DNA from: Chloroflexota bacterium
Lineage (GTDB): Bacteria; Chloroflexota; Ktedonobacteria; Ktedonobacterales; Ktedonobacteraceae
Length of the DNA: 9,573 nt
Direction: 5' to 3'
Assembly: GCA_005881995.1 (NCBI GenBank)
Contig: VBHV01000137.1
Location: 595 to 10,167, forward strand
Position numbers and translations under genes: made by a program. Positions 1-5,640 of the stretch are shown in pieces. Below the pieces are notes generated by a model. The model had not been told where the DNA came from. It did not search any database and worked only from the letters and a program-made list of their open reading frames with translations. Position 1 is the first letter of the stretch. The number at the start of each line of letters is the position of its first letter.

Positions 1-141
1 AGCTTCGGCTGCGAAACGCTCGCCGCGCTTAGGATCATCGGCAAAGAGCTTGCGCAAGTGCAGATGTTGCGTTTTCTGGTAATGCTCAACCAGGGCTTTC
101 CATGCAGGGCGCTCTGTGAGCGGTGTCATAGTGGTAGACAT
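1..141 (-). CDS. pgi: Glucose-6-phosphate isomerase, N-terminal part (runs off left edge)
   Basis: Only the first 47 codons are present. The protein begins MSTTMTPLTERPAWKALVEH and continues through LRKLFADDPKRGERF, which I recognise as the usual amino-terminal stretch of glucose-6-phosphate isomerase. That cytoplasmic enzyme interconverts glucose-6-phosphate and fructose-6-phosphate. The start at 141 is chosen because an AGGAG ribosome site (about 151-155) lies nine bases upstream; a second in-frame ATG at 129 is possible. The gene begins 16 bases after the stop of the 6-phosphogluconate dehydrogenase gene on the same strand. The two are probably one operon linking glycolysis and the pentose phosphate route. 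The catalytic residues lie outside the window, so identity rests on the N-terminus only. Confidence 0.85.
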   Translation of the reverse strand, partial: MSTTMTPLTERPAWKALVEHYQKTQHLHLRKLFADDPKRGERFAAEA

Positions 142-157
142 GGTGAAATGCTCCTTT

Positions 158-1085
158 TTACGGGCCTTCTGTCCTTTCCAGGTGACCACCAAACTCGTAG
201 CGCATAGCGGACATCAACCGGTTGGCAAAATCAGCCTGGCCACGCGAAGCGAACCGCTCATAGAGCGCGGCGGTCAACACATGGGCGGGTACACCTTCAT
301 CGATGGCGGCACCAATTGTCCAGCGTCCCTCGCCGGAATCTGAAACGCGGCCGCCGAAATTGGACATATCGGGATCTTTGAGGAGCGCGCTGGCGGTCAG
401 GTCGAGCAGCCACGAGCCGATGACGCTGCCGCGCCGCCAGACTTCGGACACATCTGCCAGGTTCAAGTCATACTGGTAGTATGCCGGGTCGCTCAATGGT
501 GCTGTTTCGGCGTCGATGTTTTGTTGCTGCTTGCCAATATTAGCGTGGCGCAGGATGTTTAGCCCCTCGGCATAGGCGGCCATGATGCCGTACTCGATGC
601 CATTATGCACCATTTTGACGAAGTGGCCCGCTCCGCTCGGTCCGCAATGTAAATAGCCTTTCTCGGCTGTGCCGCCGACTTGCTCGCGTCCAGGCGTGCG
701 TGACGTTGCGCCGACGCCAGGAGCCAGGGCCTCGAAGATTGGTGAAAGACGCTGTACAACGGCGTCCTCGCCGCCAATCATCAGGCAGTAGCCACGGTCC
801 AGACCCCACACTCCACCGCTCGTGCCGATATCCAGGTAGTGAATGCTTTTGGTCTTCAGCTCCCACGGAGGCGGCGGGTACCATCAGCCAGATAGCTCGC
901 GGCGTATCCAGTTGCTTGACAAGCTCAGCCACCGAGGTTGTACCTGAGGATATCGCGCTTTCTTTCAAAGCTCCCTGTACGGTGCTGTCGTGGCGTGCCA
1001 TGCCAACCACAGTATGGCCATTACGCAGCAGCCTTTTGGCCATATTCGCGCCCATGCGCCCAAGTCCAATCAATCCAAGTTGCAT
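158..1085 (-). pseudogene. gnd: 6-phosphogluconate dehydrogenase, interrupted by an internal deletion and frameshift
   Basis: This gene encoded the decarboxylating oxidation of 6-phosphogluconate to ribulose-5-phosphate. The first frame starts at 1085 (AAGGA ribosome site just upstream). It gives the Rossmann signature GLIGLGRMG and continues to IWLMVPAAS, about 72 residues. The family sequence then resumes in another frame near position 864 with [17 protein letters not shown], followed by GYCLMIGGE, the catalytic-lysine motif [10 protein letters not shown] and the C-terminal motifs SDSGEGRWT and RYEFGGH, to a stop at 158-160. Between the halves roughly 34 residues expected from the family are missing, including the substrate-binding IIDGGNS block. 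Restoring the frame alone would therefore not give a working enzyme. The retained C-terminal half carries the inserts typical of the longer, about 340-residue, form. The downstream neighbour is pgi. An assembly error is an alternative to true gene decay. Confidence 0.85.
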
Positions 1086-1127
1086 AAGTCTGTTCCTTTC
1101 TGTTTACTACACTGATAACATTATGCA

Positions 1128-1223
1128 CGACCAGCAAGGGCAGGGGCAAGCCCAGCCCGTACCCTACACGAAGCACAACACGACCCGTATAGGGTACGGG
1201 CTGGGCTTGCCCAGCCCTGGTCG
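1128..1223. repeat. Long imperfect inverted repeat (hairpin), intergenic
   Basis: The arms 1128-1170 and 1186-1223 are reverse complements, apart from a length difference near their outer ends and one base near the loop. They share an inner core of about 26 pairs, read as GCAAGCCCAGCCCGTACCCT in the left arm. The loop is about 15 bases (1171-1185). The arms contain CCCTAC/GTAGGG-like ends near the loop. The element sits between divergent genes, so it is unlikely to be a terminator for either. A small non-autonomous mobile element or a dispersed intergenic repeat is more likely. No target-site duplication was recognised. Confidence 0.75.
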
Positions 1224-1235
1224 CTCTAGCTAGTA

Positions 1236-1264
1236 TTGACAACACCACTATGAAAAGTTATGCT
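1236..1264 (+). promoter_or_regulatory. Probable sigma-70-type promoter, plus strand
   Basis: A perfect -35 box TTGACA (1236-1241) is followed by a 17-base spacer and a -10 box TATGCT (1259-1264). Transcription would begin near 1271 and run toward the phosphotransferase remnant at 1608, giving a leader of over 300 bases. The promoter lies immediately beside the long inverted repeat. Confidence 0.55.
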
Positions 1265-1270
1265 TCCATT

Positions 1271-1607
1271 GTTGGTAGTAAAACATGACGAATAGCTTAG
1301 ACGAGAGAAGCCAGGTGAGCAAATACCACGTTTTTGGGAAAGCGAAAGCTCTTATACCTGTCAGGAAAGAGAGCTATTCTGCTTCGTCATGTGTAAAACT
1401 GGGCATTCATTATCCACCTTCCACTTCATCTTCCTTTACACGTTTGCGAGAAGCGGCGTGTAACATCGCGCTTAACGCGGCAATGATTGCGCTAGCATAA
1501 GTCGCGCCTATACCCTACTCCAGAAAAGAAACACCTCATCCTTAGCATCGAAAAATATACGTGTTTTGTGCCTTTTTCACTTCTTAGCACGATAGGAGTG
1601 TATTTTC
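1271..1607. other. Region without a supported gene, upstream of the phosphotransferase remnant
   Basis: About 340 bases hold no gene I can support. An open frame of 71 codons (1285-1500, plus) has no convincing ribosome site and a serine-rich composition that resembles no family. Small dyads are visible, for example GCTCTT with AAGAGAGC near 1348-1375 and CGCG dyads near 1467-1480. None forms a clear terminator or riboswitch. The end of the region carries the AGGAG ribosome site (1594-1598) of the next gene. Confidence 0.4.
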
Positions 1608-2203
1608 ATGACAGCAAGAATGTACTCACAGCGTCTCGGCGTGATCGCAGACGACCAGTTTCAAGCTGCTCTCGACCACTTTAAGCTTGGGACTTTTATC
1701 AAAGCAGAGCCGATCCCCTTTGGTAATTTTGGGCAGAACGCGTTCGTCACGAGTAGTCAGGGCGAGTTCGTCCTGCGCGGCCAGCCGCATTTCTGGTGGC
1801 AGTTCCCTACCGAAGAGTTTTATGTGATGAGTTTCAAGCATGCCTGTTGATGGAAGACTACAAGGAAGATAACCTGGTGTTGACCCAGGAAAACTATAGG
1901 TGGCGTGTCAGCGGCGTTTTTGATTTCATGCAACTCCACTTTGGTGATGGTGAGGCGGACCTTTCACGCCCAATTGCCTGGTACCTGGCCCGGAACCCCC
2001 AACTTGCCCGCGAATTCGCACAAACCTACCTGCGCAAAAAACCACCTCGTCCAGGTTTTGCGAAGCGTTTTCCCGTGTACATGCTCCAGGACCGCGCTAT
2101 CCTCTGGGAGTTCTTTCAGCGACATGGCTTGCGCTGGTGGGACGAGAAGTGGACGTTCCGCGACTGGGCCAGTCAATATGTCTCGGTCGATGTGATTCTC
2201 TGA
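1608..2203 (+). pseudogene. Aminoglycoside-phosphotransferase-fold (APH) gene, middle deleted and frameshifted
   Basis: The start at 1608 has a good AGGAG site nine bases upstream. The first frame gives the N-terminal kinase lobe through FGQNAFVTSSQGEFVLRGQP and FPTEEFYV, then goes out of frame and stops at 1848-1850. The family sequence resumes in another frame at about 1827 with FQACLLMEDYKEDN. This holds the DxxxxN part of the catalytic loop, with the usual preceding HG replaced by ME. The metal-binding region VFDFMQLHFGDGEADLS follows, and the frame ends at 2201-2203. Over 100 residues of the central lobe expected in this fold (hinge and helical part) are absent. Relatives phosphorylate antibiotics, sugars or other small hydroxyl substrates; the substrate here cannot be deduced. 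Either the gene is decayed or the assembly dropped a segment. Confidence 0.75.
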
Positions 2204-2227
2204 CATCTCTTATACTGCTGGCGAACC

Positions 2228-2266
2228 GCAGGGCGACCGCAAGGGTCAAGGGCCCTGCACCCTACA
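2228..2266. repeat. Short palindromic intergenic repeat
   Basis: GCAGGGC (2228-2234) pairs with GCCCTGC (2252-2258). Inside it, GACC (2235-2238) pairs with GGTC (2244-2247) around a GCAAG loop. It is followed by ACCCTACA, the end shared by other palindromes in this window. It lies between two convergent genes and could help end transcription, but no T-run follows on either strand. I read it as a remnant of a dispersed repeat. Confidence 0.5.
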
Positions 2267-2323
2267 TCCGCTCATCCCCCGCCCTTACAATGACTACGAA
2301 GGGGTCGCCGACAGTATCATCTC

Positions 2324-3559
2324 TTACGAGGGCCCGTATTCAGGCAGCCATATACCGAGAAGAACAAGTAATACGCTGGCTACACCTATGGGAAGAAATG
2401 CCAGGGCGGGCAGGTGGAAGAGATCCCATAGCCCTCCGCCAATAAATGGTCCGACGAAGGCAGTGCTATAACCCAGCGAGAGCGTAGTCCCGGTCAGGCG
2501 TGCAACCTTTCCGGGAGCTGCTAACAATGGAGGGAGCGCGAGAGCCAGGGTGAAGACCAGCGCTGAACTTGCGCCAAGCAGCGCCGCCCAGAGGTATTCC
2601 AGTCCTGCCGGTGCAAATACCCAGCCTACAATAGAGGCTGCGCAGATGAAGCCAGCGGACACAAAAGGCCAGCGACGACCCATCAGCCGCTGCGCGAAGA
2701 ATGTGACGCCCAGGCTGGACGGTATTTGCGCCGCGTTGAGGATGGTCAGGGCTAATGGCGTGAGGTCCGCGTGGTGAATGGCCTGGTTATACGCAGCAAT
2801 CCAGCTGTTCATGCCAAAGTAAATCAGGCTGCCCGCGCCAAGCAGAAAGCCGAAATGGAGGGTTTTGATAGGCGTTTTCTCAGTATCAGCAGATGGGGAG
2901 GACGCCATAAATCGCGTCTCTTCAGGGGATAGCGACGCGAGCGTCATCGGAGGCGCAGGCGGAGCGAGCCAGAGCCAGATTGCGAGTAACACAACCAGGG
3001 GAATGCCCCAGAAGATGAATGTGGCAGGCCAGGCATCATTTCCCAGGAACCTCATCATTAGCGGGACAGTGGCTCCCGCTCCTATTGTTTCACCGATGAT
3101 CAATCCATCGGTAAAGAGGGCTGTTACAAGGCCAATATGCGAGGGGAACCAGCGGCGGATCAACACGGGTACCGTTGTCTGCGTCAGGGCTATACCAAGA
3201 CTCAGGAGCACGGTGAAGAGGTAGAGCGAGAAGACTGTGGTCCAGAGGCCACGCATGATAGTGCCAAGCCCCAGGAGTAGCAATCCCCAGGTAACTGCCC
3301 GCCGTCCACCAATCTTCTCCACCAGCAATCCTGAAGACCAGGCGGTAGCGCCCATGATGAGGATCGGCAGAGCCGTGAGCAGCCCTGAAGCTGTATAGGA
3401 GAGGTTCAGATCATGTTGGATGAGCGGTAATACGGGAGGTACTGCCAGGATGACCGAACGTATATTGATGCCAACGATTAAGAGTAATGCACAAACAAAT
3501 AAGCTATGCCAGGTATTTGTAATACGCCCCTCTGTTGATGGGAGTGTTGAAGTTTTCAA
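2324..3559 (-). CDS. MFS permease, cyanate/nitroimidazole transporter (CynX/NimT) type
   Basis: This 411-residue integral membrane protein has about twelve hydrophobic segments in two halves, the normal size for the major facilitator superfamily. The first helix region LLLIVGINIRSVILAVPPVL and the block LSYTASGLLTALPILIMG resemble the CynX-like subgroup. Loop 2-3 has the family's G-x-R pattern (EKIGGRRAV). The start is a TTG at 3559: an in-frame TGA lies just upstream, GAAAGG precedes it by about six bases, and no suitable ATG follows until after the first helix. The charged loop between helices 6 and 7 (around residues 208-230) contains residues 214-220 translated from a short palindromic repeat (2900-2919). 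The substrate is unknown; members export or import small anions and drugs. It is convergent with the phosphotransferase remnant and monocistronic as far as can be seen. Confidence 0.85.
   Translation of the reverse strand: MKTSTLPSTEGRITNTWHSLFVCALLLIVGINIRSVILAVPPVLPLIQHDLNLSYTASGLLTALPILIMGATAWSSGLLVEKIGGRRAVTWGLLLLGLGTIMRGLWTTVFSLYLFTVLLSLGIALTQTTVPVLIRRWFPSHIGLVTALFTDGLIIGETIGAGATVPLMMRFLGNDAWPATFIFWGIPLVVLLAIWLWLAPPAPPMTLASLSPEETRFMASSPSADTEKTPIKTLHFGFLLGAGSLIYFGMNSWIAAYNQAIHHADLTPLALTILNAAQIPSSLGVTFFAQRLMGRRWPFVSAGFICAASIVGWVFAPAGLEYLWAALLGASSALVFTLALALPPLLAAPGKVARLTGTTLSLGYSTAFVGPFIGGGLWDLFHLPALAFLPIGVASVLLVLLGIWLPEYGPS
2900..2919. repeat. Degenerate palindromic element inside the MFS gene
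   Basis: The 20 bases GGACGCCATAAATCGCGTCT are two arms around AA. They match the perfect palindrome at 8274-8293 except for two substitutions. The element lies in the MFS loop between helices 6 and 7 and is read on the opposite strand as residues ETRFMAS. Confidence 0.65.
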
Positions 3560-3665
3560 TGATGCCTTTCATGTATGCGGGTTGGAATGCTATTTTCATT
3601 ATGCACTTGAGCGGCGTGGTGTCAATGGGGAAGGACAAGAGGGTTCGATTAAAACTAGGGGCTGA

Positions 3666-3744
3666 ATGTAGGGGCGCAATTCATTGCACCCACCTGGGAG
3701 GGCGATTTACACGATAGAGGGCGCAATTCATTGCGCCCCTACAT
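3666..3744. repeat. Pair of palindromes in inverted orientation
   Basis: Two near-identical 20-base palindromes, 3672-3691 and 3719-3738, each have the form GGGCGCAAT-TC-ATTGCGCCC (the first has one change, GCACCC). Their outer flanks are ATGTAGG and CCTACAT, so the whole unit is also an inverted repeat with a 27-base spacer. It lies between the MFS start and the 3' end of a small gene on the same strand. No transposase is present, and a non-autonomous element is likely. It may also attenuate read-through on the minus strand. Confidence 0.75.
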
Positions 3745-3770
3745 GTGGTAACGTGGTTGGTCTGTTGGAT

Positions 3771-3989
3771 TCATGCGTGATCTCCAACAGGTTCTCTTAG
3801 CTGATCGATCTGCTTCAGCCACATGCCGAGTTTCACCAGGAGTGCGCCGAGTCCATAGACTGCATTTTTGCCTATGTTTCGGCGTCGTTTCGGCAGTTTA
3901 GCCAGCAGACGCCTTTGCTCCATCTCGCGTTGGAGGTCAAGACGACGCATTTCAAGCGCCTTCTCGTAAAGGTAATAATTCGGAGCCAT
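3771..3989 (-). CDS. Small basic hypothetical protein, 72 residues
   Basis: I do not recognise a family. The start at 3989 is supported by GAGAGGAAAC just upstream. The N-terminal two thirds form a highly charged probable helix (residues 7-38) ending in the basic patch KLPKRRRN. A hydrophobic or amphipathic stretch NAVYGLGALLVKLGMWLKQI (43-62) follows, with a short acidic tail. This could be a peripheral membrane-associated helix or a DNA-binding accessory protein; neither is shown. It lies downstream of another small gene on the same strand but is separated from it by a strong terminator, so it probably has its own promoter. The paired palindromes lie beyond its stop. Confidence 0.6.
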   Translation of the reverse strand: MAPNYYLYEKALEMRRLDLQREMEQRRLLAKLPKRRRNIGKNAVYGLGALLVKLGMWLKQIDQLREPVGDHA

Positions 3990-4060
3990 GAGATTGTTTC
4001 CTCTCTTTGTTCGATTGCGACTACTTTTCCAGTTTCAAGAGCGACGACTTCTACAGCGAC

Positions 4061-4100
4061 AAAAAACCGTGGGACTGAGTTTTTCTGCCAGTGCCCACGG
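4061..4100 (-). terminator. Rho-independent terminator of the 59-residue gene
   Basis: Read on the minus strand, CCGTGGGCACTG pairs with CAGTCCCACGG (one bulged base) around an 11-base loop. TTTTTT follows directly (4066-4061). It lies 28 bases past the stop of the small gene ending at 4129 and before the start of the next small gene, so its strand and role are clear. Confidence 0.85.
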
Positions 4101-4128
4101 TTGAGAAGATTTCTTCACCTATGTTTCG

Positions 4129-4308
4129 TTATCCTGAACCAGGTGGAACTCCTCGCGGGAAAGGCAGACTCTGGCCATACACAAAGGAGATGCGCAGCAG
4201 AGCAAACGTAGATGTACCAGGAATCCAAAGCTTTTTGCATTCCTGTGGCATTACATGAATACCAGCCGCATCCCAATTGTGTTGACAGGGCATGGTTGCA
4301 GTTGCCAT
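4129..4308 (-). CDS. Small Cys/His-containing hypothetical protein, 59 residues
   Basis: The start at 4308 is preferred over an in-frame ATG at 4326 because AAAGGAG lies eight bases before it and overlaps the upstream ATG region. The protein begins MATATMPCQHNWDAAGIHVM, then PQECKKLW. C8, H10, H18 and C24 could form a small metal site, although the spacing matches no zinc finger I know. The remaining part is hydrophobic and ends in a proline/glycine-rich tail (FPRGVPPGSG). A strong terminator follows 28 bases after the stop, which supports a genuine single-gene unit. Its start region faces the divergent PAP2 gene across about 180 bases. The function is unknown. Confidence 0.6.
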   Translation of the reverse strand: MATATMPCQHNWDAAGIHVMPQECKKLWIPGTSTFALLRISFVYGQSLPFPRGVPPGSG

Positions 4309-4486
4309 TTTTGCATCTCCTTTCATCAGATTTGTTTTCGTACAGCAGATACGTTGTTTTTATTCTGCTATATATAGGTAGACGTAAGCAGTAGCCGTTT
4401 TTAAAGTATGAAGATTGAGCTAACCAGACAGCACCCTTTCTCTGCTGGCATACGTGTAGAGATCAAACAGGGAAGAGAGCATACTA

Positions 4487-5290
4487 ATGAGTAGGACAAC
4501 ACCTTATCAAGGCAAATATATACCAGATACAGCACCAACCACTATTGAAAATGATCGCCAGAGACATACACGTCGCGTGGCTACTCATACGCTCTGGGTG
4601 CTTGGCCTGTTTGCCTTGATTGCAGCTTCTTTCACCGTTCATTTCCATCCCGGCCCCTGGCCGTTCGACCTGCAAACAACGATAACCGTACAACATACCC
4701 ACCTGGTGCCTATAATAGCTGCCTGGCTGAACCTCGTGAGTTTCGTGAACGATCCAATCGCCAGCACAATAGCCTTAATTGCCTGGTTAGTGATATTCTC
4801 GCTCATAGGGATCATCCAGAAAGTTCGGCGCTGGTTTGTGACAGGGCTGTTCATCTCTTTAGGCACGGCAGTGCTAGACGGCATTGATGGACTAATCAGC
4901 TTGATTGTCGCGCGTCCGCGTCCAGGCTCGCCGCTCATTCACGTCTATCAACCTGAGCCATTTCATAGTTTTCCCTCCGGTCACGTCGAAAACGACCTGG
5001 TCTACTACGGCTTTCTGCTTTACCTGTCCTTGAGCAAACCGGTACGCCGGTGGCGCTATCGCTGGGTCTTGATCCCGTTCCAGGTCTTTGCCGTCCTGGT
5101 CATCGCAACGATAGGCTATTCGCGTATCTACGAGGGGTCACACTGGCTCACCGATGTGCTGGGCGGATACCTCTCCGGCGCAATCTTGCTCGGTTTCCTG
5201 ATCTTTCTCTATCGCAGAGTTATGCAAAAAATCGATGAGCATCGAGCGAAGAAATCTGCTCGGCAAGCCGTCTCCGCCCGTCCTGCTTGA
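4487..5290 (+). CDS. PAP2-family membrane phosphatase
   Basis: This 267-residue membrane protein has about six hydrophobic segments (around 35-50, 73-87, 92-112, 118-142, 193-210 and 226-243). It belongs to the type 2 phosphatidic acid phosphatase / haloperoxidase fold. Motif 2 is PSGH at 163-166, and motif 3 is SRIYEGSHWLTD at 212-223 with catalytic His219 and Asp223. Motif 1 is normally K-x6-RP. Here SLIVARPRP (138-146) keeps the arginine-proline but has Ser138 where the lysine is expected. Members dephosphorylate lipid phosphates or undecaprenyl diphosphate at the membrane. Activity may be altered by the missing lysine. The start at 4487 has the modest purine-rich site GGGAAGAGAG upstream. 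The basic tail (residues 243-263) is probably cytoplasmic. It appears to be a single-gene unit. Confidence 0.85.
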   Translation: MSRTTPYQGKYIPDTAPTTIENDRQRHTRRVATHTLWVLGLFALIAASFTVHFHPGPWPFDLQTTITVQHTHLVPIIAAWLNLVSFVNDPIASTIALIAWLVIFSLIGIIQKVRRWFVTGLFISLGTAVLDGIDGLISLIVARPRPGSPLIHVYQPEPFHSFPSGHVENDLVYYGFLLYLSLSKPVRRWRYRWVLIPFQVFAVLVIATIGYSRIYEGSHWLTDVLGGYLSGAILLGFLIFLYRRVMQKIDEHRAKKSARQAVSARPA

Positions 5291-5348
5291 GAGGGCAGCA
5301 GCGTGTTGGCAGGACGGATAGGTGCCCTCACAAGAGCGGTGTGATGGA

Positions 5349-5391
5349 ATTATACGGACACATAGGTGTGTTCGTATTATAAGGGTATAAT
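5349..5391. promoter_or_regulatory. Dyad with adjacent TATAAT box
   Basis: ATTATACGGACACA (5349-5362) pairs with TGTGTTCGTATTAT (5367-5380) around the four-base loop TAGG, with one mismatch and one G-T pair. TATAAT occupies 5386-5391 directly after it. No good -35 box lies at the right distance. This could be an operator overlapping a weak promoter for the gene at 5641, or a hairpin ending PAP2 transcription, although no T-run follows. Confidence 0.35.
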
Positions 5392-5435
5392 TCGTAATGA
5401 CAACAAGCGTCGAGTTATGGAATTGTTGGGGTTGG

Positions 5436-5563
5436 CGTAGGGACAAGGGGCGGGGCAGCGGATGGGCGGGGGCCTTGTGCTTGTCCTGGTTGGGGAATCG
5501 AACAAACACGGAGGACAAGCACAAGGCCCCCACATCCGCCCCACACGGCCCCTTGTCCCTACG
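5436..5563. repeat. Long inverted repeat with 52-base arms
   Basis: The arms 5436-5487 and 5512-5563 are reverse complements except for a few mismatches and compensating indels in their centre. The spacer is 24 bases. The outer ends are CGTAGGGACAAGGGGC and its complement, and the inner ends are GGGGGCCTTGTGCTTGTCCT and its complement. It encodes nothing and lies between PAP2 and the acidic-repeat gene. If transcribed from 5386 onward it would put a hairpin of about 50 pairs into the leader of the 5641 gene. Its form fits a transposase-less miniature element. Confidence 0.8.
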
Positions 5564-5640
5564 TATGAGGTTAGCCAGGAGATGTGCGCTTTCCCAGGAA
5601 GTTGTACCAATTTTTGCAACGAAAGGATGAGGTAACAAAG

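Noticed and set aside
700..1233. Plus-strand frame of 177 codons
   Set aside because: Antisense to gnd and extends through the palindrome; Arg/Ser/Pro-rich shadow.
1285..1500. Plus-strand frame of 71 codons right after the promoter
   Set aside because: No convincing ribosome site and no protein-like pattern. Reported only as a region without a supported gene.
2137..2445. Plus-strand frame of 102 codons across the phosphotransferase and MFS 3' ends
   Set aside because: Overlaps both better-supported genes in other frames and resembles no protein.
4282..4287. TTGACA as a plus-strand -35 box for the PAP2 gene
   Set aside because: No -10 box lies at 16-18 bases, and it falls inside the small minus-strand gene.
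5291..5329. GAGGGCA / TGCCCTC dyad after PAP2 as a terminator
   Set aside because: Seven pairs around a 25-base loop and no T-run following.
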